Assembly: GCA_963978895.1 (NCBI GenBank)
Contig: OZ022240.1
Span: 8,823,906 to 8,887,905 of the forward strand
Direction of reading: 5' to 3'
From: Erpobdella octoculata
Lineage: Eukaryota; Annelida; Clitellata; Hirudinida; Erpobdellidae
Length of the DNA: 64,000 nucleotides
A program made the translations under genes and the position numbers. The notes under the pieces were generated by a model. It did no database searches and was not told where the DNA came from. It was given only the letters and a program-made list of their open reading frames with translations. Below are positions 1-11,150 of the stretch, in pieces (the stretch's first letter is position 1; every line of letters begins with the position of its first letter).

Positions 1-2258
1 GTGTCTGCCAAGATCAGAATAAGGCTGAGAGTGACCAAAAGTGGCAAACTCAGGAGAGACGTCTTTAATACCTGCAGATTGGATGATGCATTGGTGCAAC
101 GGTCTTTTGACCTGGAGTTGAGGAATCGCTTCGAGGCTCTCTTCGACGACCTGCGGATCTCTAATCATCTGGAGGAGATCGACAAAAGAGCGGAGTGCTT
201 GGACAAAGCCCTGGTGGAGACCTGTGAAAAGGTTCTTGGCAAACGGAGGACAAAAAGACGGTCACACTGGGTTGGGGAGCAGACGATTCACCTCCAGCGG
301 AAACAGGACAGAGCAAAAGAAAGGTACATGAGGACTTCAACAGTGGAGGATAAGAGGATTTGGAAAGGCCTCCGGGAGCAAGTTAACGAGTCTCTTATTA
401 TGGATGAAAGAACCTACCTTGAGATCTGGAGGTAGCTGCCTCGAGGAATCAACATGATGAGGTTTAAAAAATAATAGACAGAATCGGCGGCGGTGATAAA
501 AAACATCCTGTAAAGGTGCGCAAACTCGATGGGAAACCACCTGCGTCCAAGGAGGATGGCTTGAATGAATGGAGAACTTACTTTAACAATCTTCTCAACA
601 ACAAAAGCAGGTTTACAAGCTCGGCCTATCATCCTGTCCCATCGAATGACAACAAAGAGATATCAACATCCAACTTCAGCTCAAGAGAAGTGAACGAGGC
701 TATAAAGCACCTCAAGTCAAATAGAGCTCCGGGCTTGGACTATGCGCTCACTGCAGAGGTACTCAAGAAAGGTGGAAACTTCATCAGAGAGCAAATCTAT
801 TTTATCTGCAACTTGGTTTTAGACAATCTCCACGCGCCCAGTACCTGGACGTCCAATATCATCGTCACCGTGCCAAAGAAAGGAAATCTCCAACTGATGA
901 CTAACTACAGAGGTATCTCTCTCATGTCCATAGCAGCAAAGGTTTACAATCTAATGCTTCTCAACCGCATTAGAACTCCAATTGACAAGCTGTTAAGGAA
1001 AAACCAAGCTGGGTTCAGGATCGGACGTAGTTGTGTTCAACAGATTAACATCTTGAGACGCATCATGGACGGAGCATATAGTCAGAATATCCCGCTGTTC
1101 GTCACATTCATCGACTTCAAAAAAGCATTTGATTCGATTGATCGGGATATGATGTTTGCAATATTAAGACACTATGGCATTCCCAATAGGATAGTCTCAG
1201 CCATAAAAGTACTATATTAAAATTCATCTAGCCAGGTGTTTGTTGAAGGGGAACTATCTGAGCCATTCAGTATCACCACAGGAGTCCTACAGGGAGATGT
1301 CTTAGCCCCTTTCTTGTTTGTCATTGTAATCGATTATGTCATGAGACGAGCGGAACATGGTTTCGGCTATCTGACACACCGTCGCAATGGATCAAGACAG
1401 GCGGAGAGGAGGATTAATGACCTCGACTTTGCGGATGACATAGCCCTGTTGGAGAACTCAATAGAAGGTGCTCAGCGACAACTGAATGCTCTCAACGAAG
1501 AATCAAAAAAGGTTGGGCTGGAAGTAAACACCATGAAGACCGTACAGATGCGTCTCAACATCCCTGAAGATTTTAATGCACCGCACCTCACAATCGACGG
1601 CGAAGAAGTAGAAGTGGTCCAGGACTTCAAATATCTTGGTTCTCACATGAACTCAGATGTTAAAGATATTGAGGCCAGAATCGCACTTGCACTTGCATGG
1701 GGGGCCTTCCACAAACTGGAGAAGATCCTCACCTCCAGACACGTTGGTGTGATGCTGAGAGTGCGCTTCTTCAACGCTGCATGTGTATCGATTTTGTTCT
1801 ATGGATGTGAATCCTGGCTTGTAACAAAAAGTTTGCCGATTAAATTGGACGTGTTTGCCAGAAGGTGTTATCGCAGGATGATCGGTGTGGTTCAGTCAGA
1901 GGATCGTATGACAAATGAGGACCTGTACGACAGGGTACAATCGGCTCCTATCAGCACATTGATCCGTCATCGTCAGATGTCTTTCACTGGTCACTGCCTA
2001 CGTATGAACCAGGATGAACCGGCAAATATATACATGCTGTATACATCGAACGTAAGAGCTAACAACAGACGCGGCCGTCCAAGAATGTCATACCTCGACC
2101 AGATGTCAACATACCTGGGTTATGACAGAAAGAGTATCACCGCTGAGGATGTTAGAAGGGAAGCCACGGAGGCCAAGGGAGAGAAATGGAAGCTCAGATA
2201 TTGTCGTCTGCGGAGTGGACGGACCAACAAGTTCGGACGAAACGTAGTCGGTCGATGA
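1..2258 (+). pseudogene. Broken endonuclease-reverse transcriptase ORF of the RTE-like LINE
   Basis: Three open pieces can be seen. Positions 1-435 encode the end of the endonuclease and the charged linker. Positions 516-1220 encode the RT fingers, including NYRGISL, QAGFR and IDFKKAFDSID. Positions 1221-2258 encode GVLQGDVLAPFLF, the catalytic LDFADDIALL (the YxDD box as FADD), a thumb region and a basic C-terminus. The first and second pieces are in different frames, with at least one indel near 425-515. The second and third are in the same frame, separated by one TAA at 1218-1220 where the family has an amino acid. The copy therefore cannot make a full protein. It would otherwise copy its own RNA at a nicked target in the nucleus. 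Confidence 0.92.
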
Positions 2259-2270
2259 TGATGATGATTA
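1..2270 (+). mobile_element. RTE-like non-LTR retrotransposon (LINE), 5' end outside the window
   Basis: The element enters from the left edge and ends in a short GAT/ATG trinucleotide tail right after the stop codon (about 2256-2270). A very short 3' UTR made of simple repeats is known for the RTE clade, and the C-terminal block with a basic RRGRPRM motif (near 2070) also fits RTE/BovB-like elements. The apurinic-type endonuclease should lie mostly upstream; only its last strand and the linker are visible. No target-site duplication can be tested because the 5' end is missing. Clade assignment is inference; LINE identity is firm. Confidence 0.9.
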
Positions 2271-3164
2271 CTAATCAAAGATGATTATCATGAGCTTTTT
2301 GAGCTACAACAGTAATTTTTTTGGTTACACCTCACTTTAGACATATTCATTCAAACTCCTAGATCCTGTTATCAAGCATGTTGAATAAGAAACTGAGTTA
2401 TAGTCTTAACATTTTTTCCTTTCTGATCACTTTTACACCTTTGTGCTACAAGGCTTGGTTTTTTATAATAGTTTATAGTCCTTTAAACCAGGTGTTTTAA
2501 GACTGAAATGGCAGTATTTAGCTAAGCAGCTAAATACTTCCTGTCGTGGATCATAATTTGATCCCTTCTCCTTTCTCCAGGCTTGGGACTGGCCTGCAAA
2601 AGCAAGGCGGAGCTAAGGTTTGGTTTATATCTCCAGGTCTTTTATTTGCTTTAAAGACTGACTTGCCTCTACTTTATAACTTAGAATGCTACAAAAAAAC
2701 AAGTGAAGCTGTTGCTAATCTTGCAATGAAGACATTCTTTTGACGCTTGTGGTACTAAGCTGACAGCCCAAATGTGCTATTAGGGACAAAGTTAAGAATA
2801 GTTGCAGCTCTTGACAAACTAATAACAGCTAATCATCCTTAACTTTTTACAACATTTTTTGTGACACACCAGACATTTTTACAGCTTTGGTTATACCTCA
2901 GATTTCATAACCATGAGTCCTGATGTGTGGAATGAAGAAATCGACTACATTGCTGGTCTACGGAAAATGTAAAGTTTGAAAGTCATAAATGATGCATATC
3001 AGTCTGAATTCAAGAGTACTATAGAATTTTAAAAATTAAAATGGAACAAAAACAGCTATCGTTGCAGACGATAGAAAAACATTATTATGTCTTTTCAAAT
3101 ATTAATAAGTCAACAATGACTGTTGTACCAAGTAAGTCATTTCTGGAAACATTTTTGACAATAA
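2271..3164. other. Gene-free stretch with one dispersed repeat
   Basis: No convincing exon is seen. It contains one copy of a dispersed repeat (about 2450-2616, listed separately). The rest is AT-rich, unrecognised sequence. Confidence 0.6.
2450..2616 (+). repeat. Dispersed repeat, copy A (inverted copy at 9090-9290, diverged copy at 46114-46205)
   Basis: The core carries CTTCCTGTCGTGGATCATAA, then a TTTCTCCAGG box and CTTGGGACTGG followed by a GCAAGGCGGAG end. The same string appears reverse-complemented at 9106-9200 and in weaker form at 46114-46205. No coding capacity is seen. It may be the conserved 3' part of a SINE or LINE family. Confidence 0.8.
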
Positions 3165-4641
3165 TCTATATATATAAAAGAACATGTCCTGACTGACTGA
3201 CTGACTGACTGACTGACTGACTGATAATCAACGCCGGACTCAAACGCCTCATCCTAGGAACGTAAAATTTGGAACTTATATTACTTTTATTGCGTAAGCA
3301 TCCGCTAAGAAAGGATTTTTGAAAATTTTGCTGCTGAGGGGAAGAAACTGGAAAACAAACTTTTTTCTAAAACAATGTATATCTCGAAAACCATAAATGA
3401 GGAGATTTTGAAATTGGGTATATGGATTCTCCTTAAAAAATAAAAAGATACGTGTTTCACCATTTTTTGAAAATTCGGTTTCCCGGACCTCAAATGTGGG
3501 TTGGAAAATTGGGTTATTTGGTTTTTAAAGTAGCTGCTACTCAAAAACTGTGAATGCTGCAGGAGTACAAATTAATATTTAGTTTCTACTCCAAAAATAA
3601 TGAAATACATGTTTTAGCATTTTTTGAAAATTTGGTTTCCAGGACTTCAAATGTAAGGTGGGAATAGGGTTATTTGTTTTTTAAAGTAACTGCTACTCAA
3701 AAACTGTAAATACCACAGATGTAAAAATTATTATTTAGTTTCTATTCTAAAAACAAAGATATACGTATTTTACCATTTTTTAAAAATTTGGTTTCCAGGA
3801 CCTCAAATGTGGGGTGGAAAATAAGGTTATTTGGTTTTTAATGTTACTGCTACTCGAAAACTGTAGATGCTACAGGAGTAAAAATTAGTATTTGGTTTCT
3901 ACTCCAGAAATAATGATATACGTGTTTTACCAATTTTTGAAAATTTGGTTTCCAGGACTTCAAATATGGGGTGGAAAATAGGGTTACTTGGTTTTTAAAG
4001 TAACTGCTACTCAAAAACTTTAAATGCTACAAAAGTAAAATTAGTATTTAGTTTCTACTCTAAAAATAATGATATACGTGTTTCACCATTTTTTGAAAAT
4101 TTGGTTTCCAGGACCTCAAATGTGAAGTGGAAAAAGGGTTATTTGATTTTAAAATATCTGCTACTCAAAAACTGTATGTGCTACAGATGTGAAAATTAGT
4201 ATTTTGAGGTTTTGTCCCGGTTAAATGTAGATGAGTTCAGTTTATCACCGGACGGACGGGCCAAGCCGTTGTTTTAGGGTCTTCATACGGCCCTGCCCAA
4301 ACCTTAAATCAAGGTGGGACGGGCCGAGATTTTTAACCAAGTATATAGACATTTTAGTGATTTTAGGGTGTTCAGACAGACCGGGTTAAACCTGAAGTCA
4401 AGGTGGGACGGGCCGAAGTTTTTCATCAAGTATATAGAACTTTTAGGCCTGTAAAAACGGGCCGGGCCCATATTAGACGGGCCGTGCCGGGCCAGGAATT
4501 TCGGTTTTTGAAACGGGCTGGGCCAAGTTGTCGACGGGCCGAGCCGAGACTTAAAAAATTGATCCGTGCAGTACTCTACTATATATGAACAGTTCAAATT
4601 CTTTAATTTCATGCGAGCGAAGCCGCTACGGGCACTGCTAG
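3165..4641 (+). mobile_element. Non-autonomous Helitron, family 1, copy 1
   Basis: The element starts with TCTATATATATAAAAG after an A and ends with CTAG before a T, the A|T insertion and TC...CTRR termini typical of Helitrons. A short hairpin AGCG-AAGC-CGCT lies about 10 bases before the terminal CTAG. After the 5' end comes a (GACT)n run (about 3187-3222). The middle is built of about five imperfect direct repeats of roughly 157 bp (GGTTTCC boxes near 3478, 3632, 3789, 3947 and 4104), and a GC-rich segment of GGGCCG motifs precedes the 3' end. No Rep or helicase ORF is present, so it would depend on an autonomous relative. A second copy is at 57714-59402. Confidence 0.9.
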
Positions 4642-5929
4642 TTAAGTATATTACCGTAGTAACTGCATTATGTGACTGTTTTGAATGTTTACTTTGTCAA
4701 CTGGTAAATTACCAACTCAGCAGATAGTGTTCTTTTCAACTCAGTAGTAAATAATAAATATTAAATGAAGGTATCAAAAAAAGTAACTCATTGTAAACCT
4801 GTATCTTCATTGAGCTAGCAATAAACATCATTATTTTACACCAACATTTTGCCAGAATAACGTTTTCGACATTACTAACACATTTGGGCATGGAAAGATC
4901 AAAATTAAAAATTTATTTTTGAGTGGAATATACGACGTGAAGTTAAAAGAAAGATTTTGAAAATAAAACTATACAGTTTCAAAAACTATTTGTCTCGAAA
5001 TAAGCTTAAATCAACCCAGAAAAAATAGATTGACTTCAGTTGAAGAAATAAATATCTTTATTTAAAACTAGCAGAGTTGCACGACGTTTCCCAGGGTTTT
5101 CATAAGATTTTTTCTCGCTTTCATGGACGGATCCAGGAATTCCCGGTGGGGGTAGATCTAGCGGCGTAGTATGTCTTTCAGCTGCCCGGACTGGGAGCCT
5201 CCACAAAACTTGATGACCGGAGAGGAGGGAGTAAATTTTTTTATAAAAGGTTGATGACCGGGTGTAAACTAATTTTTTTCGTAATTTTTTCTCCAAAAAC
5301 TTGTTGGTCGTACCCTCGAAAGTACCACTTAGGATGGCCGCCCTCCCGCCCCTAAACTAGGCCACACCGATGACAGGAGGTAGTCGTAGCTCATTATAAA
5401 AAAAAAACTTCTTTAATATCTTAACTCAATCTTTTCTGTTTTTTTAAACTCTTTCTCCAACCAAATATTTTTATAATGCATCTCCCATTTCCCCTGGATC
5501 CGTTTCGAAATTTACCGCTCACCACTCGGTGACTCAAAGCGGTTTGCACAAAGTTATCAACTCAGCAAATCTCTTAATAAAACTGATTTTATTAAATAGG
5601 AATGTCACGGGTTTGACTTTTATTTTTTTCGGGTTCGGGTTTTTGATTTTCCAAACACAGGGTCCTGGTTTTCAAAGTTCCGGCTTCGGGTCTCAAAATA
5701 ACAAGGTTTTGAGTTCGGGTCGGGTTTGAGTAGTACCACATTTATATTTGTTAAAATGAGCCTGGGAGTGAGTTTTGCACTGATATATTTTATGGCTGGG
5801 TTGATGAAATCCATCAATTGCTCGAAAGCGAGTATTTGTGAAGCTCTGTATTACAATAATAATCAATAAAAATATTTTCCGGTGCAACTAAGGTGAACCA
5901 CGGTTTTACCGTCACTTTTAACTAAATAT
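4642..5929. other. Gene-free stretch with Helitron relic and MITE-like ends
   Basis: No exon is recognised. A family 2 Helitron 3' end lies on the minus strand at 5068-5125. A pair of inverted ends containing GGATCCAGG / CCTGGATCC brackets about 5125-5505, suggesting an old non-autonomous DNA transposon. The rest is AT-rich. Confidence 0.55.
5068..5125 (-). mobile_element. Helitron family 2, 3' terminal fragment
   Basis: Read on the minus strand it ends in CTAG followed by T, preceded by an AAAACCCTGGGAAACG-like block that matches the 3' ends at 14718, 21656 and 23501 (ACCTCTAAAAAGCC and GGGCAACGCCGG types). Only the last 50-60 bases are clear. Confidence 0.6.
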
Positions 5930-6159
5930 TTTTGTCTTTTCCTTGTTGGCTGCAGACCTCTCTACTTGAATAATCAGCCTTAGTAACTTTACCGTTTTGG
6001 GCTTAATCATTAGTTTAAAATAGTTTTGTTATATTTCTGTTTTTCCCATATTGATTTTTAGAATATAAGTGAAAAGGTTTTCAACACTATTTAGCAAGAT
6101 GATCTATGAAATACAGATTGAAAATAATAAAAAGGAAATCACAGCTAACTGCCACTTAC

Positions 6160-8056
6160 GATTATGAGGAGGAAGAGCCCATTTAGATGTTTTCTCATCG
6201 GGATAGAGAAGAGGTTTATCAAATTTTTCGTAGAATTCTTTGTCTGGAAGCCATACGCCCGCCTCTCTTAAAAACACAACATTGCGCTCAGAAATTGTAA
6301 ACTTTAAAATGGCTGTAGTACTGTATTGAAGTGTATTGTGTATTCGATTGTGATAGATACACAGCTGTCATTTATCAAAATTAATCAAAACTAGAGTCTT
6401 GCTCAAAGGCGAGAATGTTTGTAGCTATTTATAATGTCAAATGAAAAAGTAAGTTTTGAGTGCAGATTTGAATGCCTGAACTCCGCTCCCAAAATCTGCG
6501 CTGGCAGCAGTGGTATAGGTGGGTTCAGCCACCATGTAGATGTTGACATAATAAACAAAATTTTCTTCCAAAATAAGTAGATGGCCGGAGGACAAATAAC
6601 CAAATTTAAACTTTTTCTCCAATAACGGTTTCTTTGACCCCAGAAACATTTGGTTGTTTTTCACTTTAGAAGAATGAACCATTTTTGCTATATTCCATAA
6701 AACTTAGACTAACTATGGTTATTACGCTTCTGGTTTTGAAAGTTGAAAGACTCTCTATAATATAGCGAGATAAAGTGGTAAATTGAAGCAATAAAAGCGG
6801 AATTAACATGAATATTGCTAAAAATTCAGAGTTTGTTTTACTCAAACATATATTATTAAATTTTGAGCAGTTAAAACATTATTTTAATAAATTATTTTGA
6901 ATAATTTTTTAAGTCTCCTATATATAGCAAAAATAATTCATTCTCCTAGATTGAAAGATTGCCAAACTTTTTTTGCCGACCCTCAAAAGTGCCGCCCGGG
7001 GAGGACCGCACACGCCGCCCCTATGCCACGTCACTGGCTGGCAGACTATTCCAAGCAGTTGGACCAGCTACAGCGAAGCCACGTTTGGCATAGATTCGGT
7101 CGGCACCTCGAGCTGCCGAGCAGAGTCTCCGCCTTCATGATTGATTCGAGCAGGAATTTATCAGTGATTTCATGTATTCAAGAGCTTCGTGTAAAAAATG
7201 TTATAAATGAACGAGCAGAGTTTGAACGGCGAAGACCGCATTGCAGCAGTCAATTCTGAACATGACAAGGGCCTGGACCAAAACACGTAAACAACGTTCA
7301 TTCCAATGTTGTCTGATACGTCGTTTAACTTGTCTGATACGTTAGAAACAGGATCGTGTCACAGATCTGATGTGTGCGTTCACATTAAGTGCACCATTCT
7401 AGGATAACACCATAAGATCCTAAACCAATCAAAACGCTGCAATCTGGGTCAAGTTGAAGGCTGCAACCACTCAAGAGGGTAAGAAACACGTCTACCTCGA
7501 TAGAACCAGATGAGCTCTGCTTTTGATGGGTTGAGTTTTAGTGGCAGTGAGGCACACCATGATTGAATCTCCGGCACGCACGAAACAAGCTTATCCTTTG
7601 CTTGCTGCTTATTTTTCAACTAGAAATGAACGTAAAGTATACGAATAGACTTCGATGTCATGGAACTCTACGATACGGTTATGTAAGCAGTGTAGAAGAT
7701 AAAGAGAAGTGGACCAAAGATCGAGCCTTGTGAAACGCCGAACTTGATCTGAGACACCTTCGATACTCTGTTGCTTAGTTTGATGATGTGGGTTCGGTCC
7801 GTGAGAAAGGGTTGTATCCAGTCATGCGCTGCAGATGCGATGCGAAGCAGGTTTGTACTTTGTAGGACGAGAATGACAGTAACGTTGAAGGCGAAGGTCG
7901 TTGCGTTCATCTACAAAAGGATACTACGGAAATTAAAAAAATAAATAAAAACATTAACCTAACGCTCGAAACCACGTTCAAATGTTGATGGCTGATGGAA
8001 ACACTCTTTCTAAGCAGACATGCAGATCTGGATACGGATCGCAACACGCCTGCCAT
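6160..8056 (-). pseudogene. Partial NDUFS2 duplicate: exons 1 and 2 only
   Basis: Exon 1 copy is 7959-8056 (98 nt) and exon 2 copy is 6160-6266 (107 nt), the same lengths and phases as in the functional gene. The ATG, the mitochondrial-type presequence starting [14 protein letters not shown], the donor AG|GTTAAT, the acceptor TTTTTAAG and the exon 2 donor GTAAGT are all preserved, with no stop codon. Substitutions are mostly conservative (RD to KE, V to A). None of the eleven downstream exons follows before 5930, so this cannot make a complex I subunit. It may be a dead fragment, or it may donate a mitochondrial presequence to an unseen downstream exon. Pseudogene is the default call. Confidence 0.85.
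7030..7910 (-). mobile_element. CR1-like LINE reverse transcriptase fragment inside the duplicated NDUFS2 intron
   Basis: Reading the minus strand from right to left gives RT blocks in the correct order: GVSQGSIFGPLLF (about 7770-7700), a thumb segment with WCASLPLKLNPSKSEL (about 7590-7520), a FRIDCCNAV box (about 7300-7260) and AVAGPTAWNSLPAS (about 7090-7040). These are the RT and C-terminal signatures of CR1/L2/Rex-type LINEs. The frame changes several times, so it is dead. It is absent from the functional NDUFS2 intron 1 (208 bp), so the insertion followed the duplication or entered one copy only. Confidence 0.85.
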
Positions 8057-9089
8057 TTTCGTTTTTGTTGATTATGTTAATGCTGCTGGCATTGATCTAT
8101 CATATATATCCGGATCGCACACAGCAGCACAAGCGTCTCAATCTAGCCTTCAGACGAATTCCGTCAAACCAATCACGTCTCTCCGTATAAATAGAAGCTA
8201 AACAGACCAATCAAAGAATATTTAGCCATTTGCTTAATAAACAACATTCGTGATCATTTTTCGTAATTCTCCGATGAGCCTTATATTTTTTTACTTCTTA
8301 TAAAATAAATCTGTATATCCTTATGATGCTTCAATTTTGTTAATTAATAGATCATGTAACATACATACATATCAAATATTTTCAGACACCCACACCATCA
8401 CAGCATCAATTATTAAGTTTAGTTTAGGTTTTCCCAAGAGTTATTCAGTCTTTACTTTAGCACAGTGAATTAAGAAATTCAACACATTTTGCTTTTGCTC
8501 AATCAAGTCAAAAAGAAATAGCCTATCAGTTTTTTATTGTACTGCAATTGTATTTTTAACAGGTCTAGCTAGGTTCTGTTATGTTTTTTAAAAAGCAAAT
8601 TCACATATCACAACTGTCTTGATCAATTCGAGTTTATTTGATAATTTCTAAACAATTTATAAATAAAGATTACAATATTCTTTGAATTAATTTATTATTC
8701 ATTCCAAACAGAAACTGTTCAAAAATATGTAAAATGTAAGATAAGAAAAAGACTTATTGTGAAATTCAATAGTAAATAAGAACAAAATTTCAGTGTGAAA
8801 AACTACTCTTTTTCCTCCATCTAGAACATTGAAAATGACAAAAATTATTATATTAAGACATATTCAGAAAAACACTAATAATAAGTTGTGTCAATGAAAA
8901 CAATTAGAATACAACTTGTACATAAAAACAAAATTAAATATTCAACGTCATTTACAGTAACCAATTGATACAAATTTCAAAATATTTTCCCATCAGAGTG
9001 TTCACATTTTACAGTATGAGATAAGACATGTTATAAAAGGGGTTGGTAAGAAAAAAGAAATTGTTGCCATCTAAAGTTCTAAAGACCAC

Positions 9090-9290
9090 AACTGTAAATT
9101 CAACTCCGCCTTGCTTTTGCAAGCCAGTCCCAAGCCTGGAGAAAGGAGGAGGGAAAAGTTAAAAAGATCAAATTATGATCCACGACAGGAAGTACTTAGA
9201 TGCTTCCAATATACAGCCTAAAACATACAGTCTAAAACACCTTGTGTAAATAACTATAAACTATTAAAAAAAACAACTATAAATTACAAA
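9090..9290 (-). repeat. Dispersed repeat, copy B
   Basis: Reverse complement of 2450-2616, with the same CTTCCTGTCGTGG, TTTCTCCAGGCTTGGGACTGG and GCAAGGCGGAG boxes and high identity in the core. About 15 extra bases lie between the first two boxes. Confidence 0.8.
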
Positions 9291-9539
9291 ATTTACAGTA
9301 TATGAACTGAAACATGGGTTCATGTGCAATCTTTCAAAAAAAACTTATTTTATAACAAAAGTACAGCTTACTCAATGACAAGATTTTTGTGAATATTACA
9401 TCTGGGCACTTTTGCATGTTCCTTGTACCTTCAGATAACGTAGTCGACCATCCTTGGCAGTATAACGTCTACTACGATGGCAGTAATATGTGACTTGGAT
9501 TACAGAAGATTTCAAATTCGGTATATTTTCAAATAATTT

Positions 9540-9665
9540 TTGTACAAACTTTTATTTAAGTTACAATCTCTGTGTGTGGCTTTCTCTGTACGCAAATCTT
9601 GCAAATAATATTTAACCAGCTTTTTGACTAGCTAGGAAGCTGAAACTTTCAGCATAGCTTTATAT
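9540..9665 (-). repeat. Dispersed repeat fragment related to 33838-33950
   Basis: Contains AGCTTTTTGACTAGCTAGGA and GGCTTTCTCTGTA, found in reverse complement at 33838-33950. A weaker relative starts the repeat at 52590. No coding capacity. Confidence 0.75.
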
Positions 9666-10228
9666 TGGATGACAATACATGATTTAAAAAAACACTTAAT
9701 TTGAACAGCTTTCGTATTTCTAAATCGAGTGTATTTGAAAATTTGTGTTGAAAAACTCGTTTTTTCCTTTACTTGTTTTTATCATAAAAAAACATGCAAA
9801 GCTGAAAAGAAATAAACAAAAAATAAGTCGAAAATCACCTGAAACACTTTCAAACTTTAATGTTTTTAGTCTCTTATTTCTGCTGGAGTTAAGAATTTGG
9901 TTTAGGTGCATATCCTTTATTTTAGATGGTAGCACAAGGCACGTTTGTTAATCATATTCTCTTTACAAATTTTGCATTGTATCACTCAAACTCAACATTC
10001 TCAGGTTTTGGTTTATGACCACGCCGAAACGAGGGCGGCGACTGTTGAGGGGACAATATAGGCATTGCCCCCAATAATAGTTACAAAAAACTTGCAAATG
10101 CACAGCTGAAAAATAATTAATATAATAACTAATAATGTTTTAGTGTTAATGAAACGAAATTGTTGCGTCAACGGCTTGCAGAGGGGTTTGATACTGAATC
10201 ATCTGGAATCAGCACATATCTCAAATAA

Positions 10229-10617
10229 GAATCAACTTTACTTGACGGAGAAGTATCACCACGTGAGGAGCTCATAAGCAGCTATTCTGAACTGGATGTT
10301 AAGACTTTATGTAGCTAGCAATGTATCACAGTCAGTGGAAGTCTAAAAGCTTGAGCAGAGCAGTTGAAGGGATTCGATCGGCACCGACTGTTTCCACGAG
10401 TTGAGAACCTTGATAGATTGATGGTCATATGTTCAGTATCATTATGTGAGGCAGAGTGTTCTTTCAGTACCTTGCATATGTTGAAAATGTGGTTACGCAA
10501 TAGTATGACTCAGGCAAGACTCAACGTAACTGGAATTTGTCATGTCCATCAGAACATCTTGGATGATGATGACCTAGACCGAATGGCTTGTAGAATTCAG
10601 CGACTAGCGAAGTAACA
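10229..10617 (+). pseudogene. hAT-family transposase remnant (C-terminal dimerisation region)
   Basis: Positions 10364-10615 encode a run with SLCEAECSFSTL, MLKMWLRNSMTQARLN and VHQNILDDDDLDRMA. This matches the hAT dimerisation pattern (SAERSFSTL, K.WLR..M...RL., H......D). Just upstream, in another frame, LDGEVSPREELISSYSELDV (about 10235-10300) looks like the preceding transposase region, so a frameshift separates them. The DDE core, zinc finger and terminal inverted repeats are not seen. It is a dead fragment, or less likely part of a domesticated gene. Confidence 0.75.
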
Positions 10618-11150
10618 ATTAAGCAGTCAGGCCAGGTCAACTTACATTGAAGAATATAAAACAGCGTTTTCTTAGCAATACTTTATTATTATTATTAGGT
10701 TTCTGAAGTAAGCAAAAATAATTCAGTTTTAAAATTTAGTGTAGGTTCTGTTTGGTGCCTGATTTTGTTTCGTTCATAACCAACATAAACTATCTCAGAA
10801 CAAATGTAAACATAAACTACCTCAGAGCAAATGAGGCTTTCGACCATGAAGGTTTCAATAATTAAAATACCCAAAACGATTCAGTTTATATTGGTTAATC
10901 AACTCAAATAAGACTAGCATTCATAATTCTTTCAAAAATAGAAGAAAAACTAACTTAGGCCATGATGAATATTCAAATTATAAAGGTGTCAACAAAAATT
11001 ATTTAATCTTGTAATTCCTAAACCAACCCAGTAGCTGATCTATTAAGAAACAAATCTTGTTTTTATGTAATCTGCCCATGAAAACTTAAAACACCATAGT
11101 TCATTGCATCTCATCACACAACACATTTTTTCTTTATTTGAAGGACACTT
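10618..11150. other. NDUFS2 3' flank
   Basis: AT-rich, with no exon recognised. On the minus strand an AATAAA signal lies just past the NDUFS2 stop codon (AAATAAAG near 11133-11140). Confidence 0.55.

Larger units (their letters stand above)
5930..8075 (-). repeat. Segmental duplicate of the 5' end of NDUFS2
   Basis: Sequence on both sides of the two copied exons matches 15800-16500. The similarity covers part of intron 2, exon 2, intron 1, exon 1 and about 20-30 bases upstream of the ATG. It is interrupted in intron 1 by about 1.5 kb that is absent from the functional copy and holds a LINE fragment. Both copies are on the minus strand, so this is a direct duplication about 8-10 kb apart. 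Confidence 0.9.
8076..10190. other. Gene-free stretch with dispersed repeats
   Basis: No exon is recognised. It contains the inverted copy of the 2450-2616 repeat (9090-9290) and a segment at 9540-9665 that is the reverse complement of 33838-33950. The remainder is AT-rich. Confidence 0.6.

Noticed and set aside
6897..7259. 120-codon plus-strand ORF that looked like an unknown protein
   Set aside because: The minus strand of the same stretch carries LINE RT motifs (CCNAV, AWNSLP) in the right order, so the plus frame is a shadow.
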